Positions 1-7,400 of a stretch of 18,359 nt of DNA are shown here, piece by piece; position 1 is the stretch's first letter, and each line of letters opens with the position of its first letter. Source of the stretch: Opitutales bacterium (GTDB lineage: Bacteria; Verrucomicrobiota; Verrucomicrobiia; Opitutales; JAIRKQ01); contig JAIDVZ010000167.1 of the NCBI GenBank assembly GCA_029059365.1, positions 1 to 18,359 of the forward strand, in the 5' to 3' direction. The notes under the pieces were generated by a model. It was given only the letters and a program-made list of their open reading frames with translations, was not told the DNA's origin and did not search any database. The position numbers were made by a program, and so were the translations under genes.

Positions 1-8
1 GGAATATA

Positions 9-1199
9 ATGGCAAAAGAAACATTCGAGAGAAAAAAACCTCACGTTAATGTTGGAACAATTGGTCACGTTGACCATGGGAAATCGACACTGACTTCAGC
101 AATAACAGAGACACAGTCAAATAAAGGGTTAGCTGAATACGTACCGTATCCTAAGCTTACCAAAGGTGGTACCGTACGTGACGCAAGTAAAACTGTTACC
201 ATCGCAGTGTCGCATGTTGAGTACGAGACAGAAAGTCGTCACTATGCCCACGTTGACTGTCCAGGACACGCCGATTTCGTGAAGAATATGATTACTGGTG
301 CGGCGCAAATGGATGGTGCAATTCTCGTGGTAAGTGCCTATGATGGGCCTATGCCACAAACCCGTGAGCACATTTTGCTGGCTCGTCAGGTTGGAGTGCC
401 AAATATCGTGGTATTCTTGAACAAAGTCGACTTGGTAGACGATGCTGAATTGTTGGACCTCGTGGAAATGGAAGTGCGTGATCTGTTGACCAAGTATGAA
501 TATAAAGGAAACGATATAACAGTTATTCGTGGTTCCGCATTGGCTGCTTTGGAAGGGAAACCTGATGGAGTGAAGTCTATCGATGAATTGCTTGCCGCTT
601 TGGACAAAGATATTCCTACCCCAGTTCGTGATATAGATAAGCCATTTTTGATGTCTGTTGAGGACGTGTTCTCTATCACTGGTCGTGGAACAGTTGCGAC
701 TGGAAGAATTGAGCGTGGGTGCATTAAAGTTGGCGAAGAAGTTGAGATCGTTGGATTAGGCGAAACACGCAAGACAACATGCACAGGTATCGAAATGTTC
801 CGCAAACTATTGGATCAGGGACAAGCCGGTGACAACGTTGGTATATTGCTGCGTGGTATCGAAAAAGACCAAGTTGAGCGTGGAAACGTGTTAGCCAAAC
901 CAGGATCGATACATCCTCATACTCGTGCCAAGGCCGAGGTTTACGTGTTAACCAAAGATGAAGGTGGACGTCATACCCCATTTTTCAATGGATATCGCCC
1001 ACAATTTTACTTTGGTACAGCAGATGTAACGGGTGTTGTACATCTACCTGAAGGAACTGAGATGGTGATGCCTGGTGACAATCTTGGGGTTGAAGTTGAG
1101 TTACAGAAACCGATTGCTATGGAAAAGGGCCAACGTTTCGCCATTCGTGAAGGCGGACGCACAATTGGAGCTGGTCGTATAACGGAGGTAATTTCCTAA
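9..1199 (+). CDS. tuf: Elongation factor Tu (396 aa, complete)
   Basis: EF-Tu carries aminoacyl-tRNA to the ribosomal A site in a GTP-dependent way. The protein is full length (396 aa; E. coli 394) and begins with the typical [20 protein letters not shown]. The GTPase domain has the P-loop GHVDHGKS (19-26), DCPGH (83-87, catalytic His87) and NKVD (138-141). Domains 2 and 3 follow, with [13 protein letters not shown] and a normal IREGGRT tail. Oddities: the P-loop ends in Ser instead of the usual bacterial Thr; switch I (about 41-66) lacks the standard RGITI and reads KTVTI at 61-65, keeping only the Mg-coordinating Thr (64); residue 336 is Gly where E. coli has Arg333 (FYFRT becomes FYFGT). 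Only 8 bases precede the start, so its promoter is outside the window. It lies first in the cluster, ahead of tRNA-Trp and secE, not after fusA as in the E. coli str operon. Identity is certain; the functional effect of the changes is unknown. Confidence 0.98.
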   Translation: MAKETFERKKPHVNVGTIGHVDHGKSTLTSAITETQSNKGLAEYVPYPKLTKGGTVRDASKTVTIAVSHVEYETESRHYAHVDCPGHADFVKNMITGAAQMDGAILVVSAYDGPMPQTREHILLARQVGVPNIVVFLNKVDLVDDAELLDLVEMEVRDLLTKYEYKGNDITVIRGSALAALEGKPDGVKSIDELLAALDKDIPTPVRDIDKPFLMSVEDVFSITGRGTVATGRIERGCIKVGEEVEIVGLGETRKTTCTGIEMFRKLLDQGQAGDNVGILLRGIEKDQVERGNVLAKPGSIHPHTRAKAEVYVLTKDEGGRHTPFFNGYRPQFYFGTADVTGVVHLPEGTEMVMPGDNLGVEVELQKPIAMEKGQRFAIREGGRTIGAGRITEVIS

Positions 1200-1203
1200 C
1201 AAA

Positions 1204-1230
1204 TTGAAATTGATTATTGTCCATTATATT
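1204..1230 (+). promoter_or_regulatory. Candidate sigma70-type promoter before tRNA-Trp/secE
   Basis: TTGAAA (1204-1209, 5 of 6 to TTGACA) and TATATT (1225-1230, 5 of 6 to TATAAT) are separated by 15 bp. The boxes are good but the spacer is shorter than the usual 17 bp, and the surroundings are AT-rich, so chance matches are easy. If real, it would start transcription near 1237, just ahead of the hairpin and tRNA-Trp, and feed secE-nusG separately from tuf. Confidence 0.3.
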
Positions 1231-1237
1231 TAAAACT

Positions 1238-1267
1238 CGGCGAAGACTGGTTTCCGGATCTTCGCCG
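1238..1267 (+). terminator. Hairpin after tuf, possible terminator or tRNA leader structure
   Basis: CGGCGAAGA (1238-1246) pairs perfectly with TCTTCGCCG (1259-1267), giving a 9-bp GC-rich stem with a 12-nt loop, 38 nt after the tuf stop. Only GAAATTTA follows, so the U-tract is poor for an intrinsic terminator. A rival stem, TTCCGG (1252-1257) with CCGGAA (1265-1270), uses the same 3' strand, so the two folds exclude each other. It could be a weak or partial terminator for tuf, or a processing element before the tRNA, whose mature 5' end is 7 nt downstream. Confidence 0.45.
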
Positions 1268-1274
1268 GAAATTT

Positions 1275-1350
<76 letters not shown>

Positions 1351-1363
1351 ACTAGGAAAAACG

Positions 1364-1564
1364 ATGAACCCATTCACAAAAGTAAAACAGTTTATTATAG
1401 AGATTGTCAGAGAATTGAAAAGATCTTCTTGGCCTTCTTGGGAATCACTAAAGCGTTCGACCGGCATTGTTATACTGACCATGTTTCTTTTGGGTTCTTA
1501 TGTCAGTATCATAGATTTCGCGCTATTTAACGGCATGAAGTTCATAACCTTTATTGCAAAATGA
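1364..1564 (+). CDS. secE: Preprotein translocase subunit SecE (66 aa, minimal type)
   Basis: SecE is the small essential subunit that clamps SecY in the SecYEG protein-export channel of the inner membrane. The 66-residue protein is the minimal one-span type found in most bacteria (E. coli SecE has 127 aa and three spans). A cytosolic amphipathic helix with the conserved feature ELKRSSWPSWESL (about 17-29) is followed by one hydrophobic segment at about 34-60. An AGGA (1354-1357) lies 6 nt before the ATG. The gene starts 13 nt after tRNA-Trp. Its TGA stop overlaps the ATG of nusG (ATGA at 1561-1564), implying translational coupling. Position next to nusG confirms the call for such a short protein. 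Confidence 0.95.
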   Translation: MNPFTKVKQFIIEIVRELKRSSWPSWESLKRSTGIVILTMFLLGSYVSIIDFALFNGMKFITFIAK

Positions 1565-2166
1565 CAACTCAAGAAACGGTTTTGGTTATGAATGAGGAAT
1601 TATCGGATCCGCAATGGTTTACGTTGCAGACGCTATCCAACCAGGAATATAAAGTTAAAGCTGGAATCGAAACGATTAAAAAGGAACATGGCTTAGACGA
1701 CATTATTTTAGAAATCCTGGTGCCATCAGAGGAAATTGCGGAAATAAAAAATGGCAAAAAGTACAAGCGTGTGCGCAAATTTTACCCGGGGTATGTTTTT
1801 ATACACATGCGAATGTATGATAAAAATGGTGAAATCCTGCAGACTCCTTGGCAGTTGGTGCGAAATGCTAATGGCGTAGTGCGGTTTGTTGGCAACAATA
1901 ATCCAATTCCTTTACAACCGGATGAAATCGGTGGAATTTTGGACAGGATACATGCTTCTGAGGGTAAAAGTGTTCCAAAGGTGGCCTATGAAATTGGGGA
2001 TACCGTAAGAATTAACGATGGCCCATTTTTAAACTTGACAGGCCAGATAGAAGCAATTGATAGTGAGGCCGGTAAGCTTAGGGTTCAGGTGTCTATGTTT
2101 GGTCGATTAACCCCGGTCGATCTTGAATTTTGGCAAGTAAAGCATGTTGAACCCGGCAATAGTTAA
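1561..2166 (+). CDS. nusG: Transcription termination/antitermination factor NusG (201 aa)
   Basis: NusG binds the clamp of RNA polymerase, suppresses pausing, and links it to Rho or to ribosomal protein S10. The N-terminal NGN domain includes [14 protein letters not shown] and the hallmark [10 protein letters not shown] (about 73-82). The C-terminal KOW domain (about 143-197) contains [14 protein letters not shown] and [14 protein letters not shown]. Compared with E. coli, the NGN domain has about 8 extra residues (KNGEILQT) between the PGYV strand and WQLVRN. The start overlaps the secE stop (ATGA) and has no Shine-Dalgarno of its own, so coupled re-initiation is likely. Met10 could be an alternative start but likewise lacks a clear ribosome-binding site. 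Its partner S10 and its target RpoC are encoded downstream in the same cluster. Confidence 0.97.
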   Translation: MTTQETVLVMNEELSDPQWFTLQTLSNQEYKVKAGIETIKKEHGLDDIILEILVPSEEIAEIKNGKKYKRVRKFYPGYVFIHMRMYDKNGEILQTPWQLVRNANGVVRFVGNNNPIPLQPDEIGGILDRIHASEGKSVPKVAYEIGDTVRINDGPFLNLTGQIEAIDSEAGKLRVQVSMFGRLTPVDLEFWQVKHVEPGNS

Positions 2167-2183
2167 AATTTTTAAGGAAAAGT

Positions 2184-2606
2184 ATGGCAAAAAAGGTTGT
2201 CAAGCAGATCAAATTGCAGCTTCCGGCTGGCGCGGCTAATCCGGCACCACCTGTTGGACCGGCACTCGGTGCAGCGGGGGTCAATATCATGGGATTCTGC
2301 AAAGAATTTAATGCAAAAACAAAGGATCAAACGGGGTTGATCTTACCGGTTGTTATATCGGTTTATGCAGATAAATCGTTTAGTTTCATACTCAAGTCAC
2401 CACCTGCTTCCGTATTGTTGAAAAAAGCAGCCGGTATAACAAAAGCCTCTGGTGTACCAAATCGTAACAAAGTAGGCAAAGTTACCAAGGCAGACCTCGA
2501 AGCAATCGCGAAACAAAAAATGGAAGACTTAAATGCAAATGACGTTGAGGCCGCTGCAAAAATAATAGCCGGTACTGCGAGAAGTATGGGCATCGATGTC
2601 ATTTAG
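2184..2606 (+). CDS. rplK: 50S ribosomal protein L11 (140 aa)
   Basis: L11 forms the base of the ribosomal stalk and the GTPase-associated centre on 23S rRNA, and in many bacteria is needed for RelA activation. Length is standard. The N-terminal domain has [20 protein letters not shown] (about 11-30), with the conserved proline-rich loop at the thiopeptide-binding face. The C-terminal rRNA-binding domain holds [14 protein letters not shown] and the end motif [10 protein letters not shown]. The Shine-Dalgarno AAGGA lies 8-12 nt before the ATG in a 17-nt AT-rich spacer after nusG. The next gene is rplA, 11 nt on, as in the classical L11 operon. In E. coli L1 represses this operon by binding near the L11 start; I could not recognise such a site in this short spacer. 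Confidence 0.98.
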   Translation: MAKKVVKQIKLQLPAGAANPAPPVGPALGAAGVNIMGFCKEFNAKTKDQTGLILPVVISVYADKSFSFILKSPPASVLLKKAAGITKASGVPNRNKVGKVTKADLEAIAKQKMEDLNANDVEAAAKIIAGTARSMGIDVI

Positions 2607-2617
2607 GAAAATTTATC

Positions 2618-3310
2618 ATGAGGAAGTCAAGTAAGAGACATATTCAAGCGCAGGAGGTCGGGAATCTTGAGTCGGAATATTCAATATCCGAGGCCGTTGC
2701 ACTGCTACACAAGATGCCAAAGGCACGCTTTGACGAAACTGTTTCTCTATCCCTTCATTTGGGAGTGGACCCTAAACAAAGCGACCAGATGGTGCGCGGT
2801 ACGGTTTCATTACCGAACGGAAGTGGGAAAAAAGTCAAAGTTTTGGCATTTACAAATGACCCTGAAACTGCATTAAAAGCTGGGGCTGATTTTGCCGGTT
2901 TGGGCGATATGTTAGAAAAAATTTCTGATGGCTGGTTAGGGTTTGATGTCGCAGTTGCGACCACTTCGGCCATGAAGGATGTACGGTCAGCTGCTAGGAT
3001 ACTTGGACCACGTGGACTAATGCCGAACCCAAAGAGCGGTACAGTCACCGATGATATCACACAAGCAATCAACGCAGTAAAATCTGGTCGAGTAGAATTC
3101 AAAATGGACAAAACTGCGAATTTATCGATCACAGTTGGCAAGGTATCTTTCGATGATGAAAAATTGGTTCAGAATATTGAGGCCGCGATCGAGGTATTAT
3201 CGCACTTGCGCCCAGCTGAGTTTCGTGGAAAGTTCGTCAAATCGCTGACACTGAGTGCGACCATGAGCCCAGGGATCAAATTGGCACAAAAAATCTATTC
3301 ACAGTTTTGA
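2618..3310 (+). CDS. rplA: 50S ribosomal protein L1 (230 aa)
   Basis: L1 forms the mobile stalk that guides release of deacylated tRNA from the E site and is a translational repressor of the L11 operon in E. coli. Length is typical (E. coli 234). The sequence shows the N-terminal domain I with FDETVSLSLHLGVDPK (about 39-54), domain II with the signature ILGPRGLMPNPKSGT (about 128-142), and the returning domain I strand with SLTLSATMSPGIKL near the C terminus. AGGA (2605-2608) overlaps the rplK stop and serves as ribosome-binding site. The gene ends in TGA and rplJ follows after only 14 nt. Confidence 0.98.
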   Translation: MRKSSKRHIQAQEVGNLESEYSISEAVALLHKMPKARFDETVSLSLHLGVDPKQSDQMVRGTVSLPNGSGKKVKVLAFTNDPETALKAGADFAGLGDMLEKISDGWLGFDVAVATTSAMKDVRSAARILGPRGLMPNPKSGTVTDDITQAINAVKSGRVEFKMDKTANLSITVGKVSFDDEKLVQNIEAAIEVLSHLRPAEFRGKFVKSLTLSATMSPGIKLAQKIYSQF

Positions 3311-3324
3311 GGTAAGATAACAAG

Positions 3325-3840
3325 ATGAGAAACGAGAAAAAATTTTTAGCAAAGTGGATCTGTTCGCAGCTGGATAAATCTAATTATGTATTTTTAACCG
3401 ATTTTTCTAGAATAACTGTCGAGGAAGTAGCAAATCTTCGTCACGAATTACGAAAAGAAGCCGGTGAATTTCACGTCGTAAAAAATTCGGTCCTGAAAGC
3501 CGCAGCAGATGAGCGTTCGTTACCGAATATCGATGATTTGTTATCCGGCCAAACCGCTATTGTTGTCGGTGGCAACAATCCATCTGGAGTCGCAAAAGTC
3601 CTAAAAAAATTTTACAAAGACGCCAAGGAAGAAAAGTTCGCAATCAAGGGTGGTATTTTGGACAATGTTTTGCTCTCCGTGAACGAGATCAATACGCTAG
3701 CCGATCTTCCATCTCTCGATGTATTGCGTGCTCAGTTGTTGTCTCTGCTCAATACTCCTGCACAGAAATGTGTACGTCTGTTTAACGCGGTACCGCAAAG
3801 TATGGTAAATGTTCTTCAGGCAAAAGTTAACAAGGGATAA
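3325..3840 (+). CDS. rplJ: 50S ribosomal protein L10 (171 aa)
   Basis: L10 anchors the L7/L12 dimers of the ribosomal stalk to 23S rRNA. The N-terminal globular domain (about 1-135) contains FLTDFSRITVEEVANLRHEL and VVKNSVLKAA, which is the L10 rRNA-binding core; the C-terminal helical spine that carries L12 dimers is at about 140-171. Size is normal (E. coli 165). GAGGT at the end of rplA is a plausible ribosome-binding site. Only 14 nt separate it from rplA, which leaves no room for the long structured L10 leader that in many bacteria precedes rplJ and binds the L10-L12 complex. If autoregulation exists here it must use another site. Confidence 0.97.
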   Translation: MRNEKKFLAKWICSQLDKSNYVFLTDFSRITVEEVANLRHELRKEAGEFHVVKNSVLKAAADERSLPNIDDLLSGQTAIVVGGNNPSGVAKVLKKFYKDAKEEKFAIKGGILDNVLLSVNEINTLADLPSLDVLRAQLLSLLNTPAQKCVRLFNAVPQSMVNVLQAKVNKG

Positions 3841-3868
3841 CAGTAAAATTTTTATAACAAAAATTGAT

Positions 3869-3916
3869 CGCGCTAGGAGGAGTGTCTCTTAAACAAGCCA
3901 TGTGGCTGCTAGCACG
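3869..3916 (+). promoter_or_regulatory. Possible leader structure with second Shine-Dalgarno before rplL
   Basis: The 91-nt rplJ-rplL gap is the longest in the L11-L7/L12 part. It holds an extra AGGAGG (3875-3880), 52 nt ahead of the rplL start and not followed by a properly spaced start codon. GCTAG (3872-3876), which overlaps this AGGAGG, can pair with CTAGC (3909-3913), extended by CG/CG across one mismatch; an inner AGCC/GGCT stem (3896-3899/3904-3907) fits in the loop. An ATG at 3900 opens a 14-codon frame running into rplL. A regulatory role for L7/L12 output is only inferred. Confidence 0.3.
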
Positions 3917-3920
3917 GTCA

Positions 3921-3926
3921 AGGAGG
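3921..3926 (+). promoter_or_regulatory. Strong Shine-Dalgarno AGGAGG deciding the rplL start
   Basis: A perfect AGGAGG lies 5 nt before the ATG at 3932. It settles the start of rplL: the frame could be extended to a GTG at 3902, but the extra ten residues do not resemble L7/L12 and the protein from 3932 (MANITKEDV) matches the family start. It is the strongest ribosome-binding site in the window, in keeping with L7/L12 being the only ribosomal protein present in several copies per ribosome. Confidence 0.85.
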
Positions 3927-3931
3927 AAAAA

Positions 3932-4321
3932 ATGGCAAATATAACAAAAGAAGATGTAATTGAATGGTTGAGCAATCAATCTGTGTTGGAAATCGCTGCT
4001 TTGGTCAAAGCACTCGAGGATAAGTGGGGTGTCAGTGCTGCTGCTCCTGTGGCAGTCGCCGCTGCTCCTGCAGCTGGTGGTGGTGCCGCTGCTCCTGCGC
4101 AGGAAGAACAAACTGAGTTCACGGTTGTTTTAAAATCTGCAGGAGATAAAAAGATTGATGTCATCAAGGCCGTCCGTGAGATTACTGGGCTTGGTTTGAA
4201 AGATGCAAAAGATCTTGTTGAAGGTGCTCCAAAGCCTGTTAAGGAGGGCATCTCAAAAACAGACCTAGCTGAAATTAAGAGTAAGTTAGAGGCAGCCGGG
4301 GCTGTGATCGAAGTTAAGTAA
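3932..4321 (+). CDS. rplL: 50S ribosomal protein L7/L12 (129 aa)
   Basis: L7/L12 dimers form the flexible stalk that recruits and stimulates the translational GTPases, including the EF-Tu and EF-G encoded in this window. The N-terminal dimerisation domain (about 1-33; [20 protein letters not shown]) joins L10. An Ala/Pro/Gly-rich hinge (about 34-56) follows, then the C-terminal factor-binding domain (about 58-129) with [20 protein letters not shown] and [12 protein letters not shown]. It is slightly longer than E. coli (121 aa), largely through the hinge, which is encoded by repeated GCTGCTCCTG units. A perfect AGGAGG sets the start at 3932, not the upstream in-frame GTG. The 113-nt gap downstream contains a probable attenuator before rpoB. 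Confidence 0.98.
   Translation: MANITKEDVIEWLSNQSVLEIAALVKALEDKWGVSAAAPVAVAAAPAAGGGAAAPAQEEQTEFTVVLKSAGDKKIDVIKAVREITGLGLKDAKDLVEGAPKPVKEGISKTDLAEIKSKLEAAGAVIEVK
4058..4098 (+). repeat. Short direct repeats encoding the L7/L12 hinge
   Basis: The 14-mer GCCGCTGCTCCTGC occurs at 4058-4071 and again at 4085-4098, 27 nt (9 codons) apart, and a partial third copy (GCTGCTGCTCCTG) lies just upstream near 4038. They encode the Ala/Pro stretches of the flexible hinge. Because the period is a whole number of codons, slippage or recombination between copies would change hinge length without breaking the frame. Confidence 0.8.
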
Positions 4322-4340
4322 ATTTTTATAAAAAAAGTTC

Positions 4341-4393
4341 CGTGGCCCTTCAAAATCGGCAATTTGTGTGTGTTGTGGTTTTGATGGGCTGCG
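4341..4393 (+). terminator. Probable rplL-rpoB attenuator hairpin
   Basis: Bases 4341-4357 pair with 4377-4393 over 17 positions, with one T-T mismatch (4349/4385) and three G-U pairs, around a 19-nt GU-rich loop. The arm contains GGCCC/GGGCT and TCAAAA/TTTTGA. Downstream is T-rich sequence (TTTCGTCATTTAG then TTTTATTTTT) instead of a clean U-run. In E. coli the same gene junction holds a partial terminator and an RNase III site that lower rpoBC expression relative to ribosomal proteins; position and structure here argue for the same job, though which mechanism operates cannot be told from sequence. Confidence 0.65.
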
Positions 4394-4434
4394 TTTCGTC
4401 ATTTAGTTTTATTTTTAGAGTTGTTGTGTAGTAT

Positions 4435-7400
4435 ATGTCAGAGAGCCATCGCGTTAGTTTTGGGAAATTAAAAGAGGTTATAACGCCGCCTTATCTTATA
4501 GAAAGTCAGATCAATTCATTTAACGAATTTTTGCAATCCGATGTCGAGGCGGACAAGAGGCAAAACCTCGGGCTCGAAGGAGTATTTCGCAATGTTTTTC
4601 CAATAGCAAGTTATGATGGTAGCGTCGCACTGGAATATGTAAAATATCGTCTCGATAATCCAAAATACTCTGAGGATTTTTGTATACGAGAAGGTATCAC
4701 TTATGGTGCGCCATTGTATGTTACACTACGTCTGACAAGTGCGGATGAATCCCGTGATGAAGAAATCTTCATGGGCGAAATGCCGGTCATAAGCCAACGC
4801 GGATCATTTATTATTAGTGGCAGTGAACGTGTCGTTGTCAGTCAATTGCACCGTTCACCGGGAATTTGTTTCGAAATCACGCAACATACAACCGGTAAAA
4901 ATTTGTATGCTTTCAGGATAATGCCTGATCGTGGAACATGGATAGAGGTACAGTCCGACCAAAATGATCTGTTATATGTTTACCTCGATCGCAGACGCAG
5001 ACGTCGTAAGTTCTTGTTAACCACTATGTTGCGCGCATTCGGACATGGATCTGATTACGACATAGTTTCTTTATTTTACACTGTACGAGAAGCGAAAGTT
5101 GATGATTTGCTCAAGCAAGATTCCTTTGTTGATCTTGTTTTAACTGATGACATTGTTGATGTTCAACACGGTATCGTACTTGCTCGAGCGTATGATAATA
5201 TCGGTCGGACGTTGTTGAAAAGCTTTAAAGATGCTGGTATCAAGAAAATATCCTATGCTGACACTTCGATCGATAACGGTCTAATCATCCGCAGTTTGAA
5301 AAAGGACACTACTCATAATGAGGAAGAGGCCTTGATTGAAATTTATAAGCTGCTTCGTCCGGGTGAACCGATAAATATCCAGAATGCTCGTGCATTTTTG
5401 GCGAGAAATTTTACAGATAAAAAACGATACGATCTCAGCCAGATCGGACGTTATAAACTAAATCGTAAGTTGGGGCTTGATAAGGACCTCGATGATCGCG
5501 TGATAGCTGCCGATGATATCGTTGCTGCGACGAAATATCTCTGTCAATTACGTAACGGACAGGGAATAATCGATGATATTGATAATCTCGGCAGTAGACG
5601 TGTACGCGGAGTCGGAGAATTGCTGGTTAATCAGTGTCGTGTAGGGCTGGCACGTATGGAACGTGTAATCCGCGAACGGATGTCACTATTCGATCAAAGT
5701 GTGGATATGTTGACCCCGCAAAAATTATTTAATCCAAAATTGTTGATGTCTGTGGTGCGCGACTTTTTTGCGCGCAGTCAATTGTCGCAATTTATGGATC
5801 AGATCAATCCATTATCCGAAGTTACCCACAAACGTCGTTTATCCGCGCTCGGGCCTAGTGGACTTGATCGTGATCGTGCTGGGTTGGAGGTTCGTGACGT
5901 TCACTCTTCGCATTACGGCCGTATTTGTCCGATTGAAACCCCAGAAGGATCAAATATCGGGCTTATAAATTCGTTGAGTACGTATGCGCGAATCAATAAA
6001 TTTGGATTCATCGAAACTCCGTATCGAATTGTTAAAAAGGGACATGTAACTGACGAGGTTATTTACCTGAACGCTGATGATGAGGAAGGCAAGGTTATTG
6101 CGCAGGCTAACTCTGAGGTAGATAAAAATGATAACTTGGTCGGCCGTGTTGCCGTGCGTAAATCGAGTGAGTTATTGGAAGTCTCGCCGATGGAGGTGGA
6201 CTATATGGACGTTTCGCCGAAACAGGTGATATCGGTTGCTGCTGGCCTGATTCCTTTTCTTGAACATGATGATACCAGTCGTGCGCTCATGGGTGCAAAC
6301 ATGCAACGGCAGGGAGTCCCGCTACTTACAACCGAAGCTCCACTGGTCGGAACCGGGATCGAAGAAAAAATCGCTCACGATTCTGGGCATGTCATACTTG
6401 CCGATGTTGATGGGATCGTAGCTTCCGTCGATAGTAGCAAGATTATCGTCACTCCAAGTGGTAAATTGCCAGCTGATTTCGATGAAAAAAAGAGCAACGG
6501 TAAGAATGTTCAGGTTTATAAGCTTCGTAAATACCTGCGTTCCAATGCTGCGACTTGCTTCAATCAACATCCGATCGTGTCCAAGGGGCAGGCGGTCAAA
6601 CAAGGTGATGTATTGGCTGATGGTGCATCTATAGATCACGGAGAACTGGCGCTTGGAAAAAATGTTTTAGTAGCTTTCATGCCATGGAATGGTTATAACT
6701 TCGAGGACGCCGTCATTCTTAGCGAAAGGATGATCACAGACGATGTTTTCACCTCTATTCATATCGATGAATACGAAGTTACTGCGCGTGATACTAAGCT
6801 GGGATATGAAGAAATTACACGCGATATCCCAAATGTCGGTGACGAAGCGTTGAAGAATTTGAACCGTGATGGTATCATAAAAATTGGAGCTGAGGTCAAA
6901 CCAGGTGATATTCTTGTTGGAAAAATCACCCCAAAAACCGAGACCGATCTTGCACCGGAAGAAAAATTATTGCGTGCGATATTTGGTGAAAAAGCGGCAG
7001 ATGTTAAAGATTCCTCATTGATCGTACCAGCTGGTTGTTACGGCATCGTTATGGATGTTAAAATCTCCAGTCGGACGGATAATGAAAAAGAAGAGGTTTC
7101 TGAGTCAGAATGCCGGCGTCGAATCAAAAAAATTAATGAAGAATTCCGTACACAATCTGACCAGATCCGTGATGATTTGACCGAAGCATTCTCGAGTATA
7201 TTATTGGGTGAAAAAATTCCTCTTGATATCGTCGATACCGATACTGGAGAGACTATTTTAGCAGCTAATCGGAAAATCACAAAAACCTTATTGCGCCGAT
7301 TGGCGGCCAGTGGGCGTAATATTGAAATGTCGAGCTCCCCGGTCAGGAATAAAATTTTTGAAATTATCGATCAATTTCAGATAAAATTCGATGATCTTGA

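Noticed and set aside
2167..2183. An L1-binding repressor site before rplK
   Set aside because: The spacer is just 17 nt of AT-rich sequence with a Shine-Dalgarno; no L1-site-like fold was recognised.
3902..3931. N-terminal extension of rplL to an upstream GTG
   Set aside because: The extra ten residues do not resemble L7/L12, and a perfect AGGAGG sits 5 nt before the ATG at 3932.
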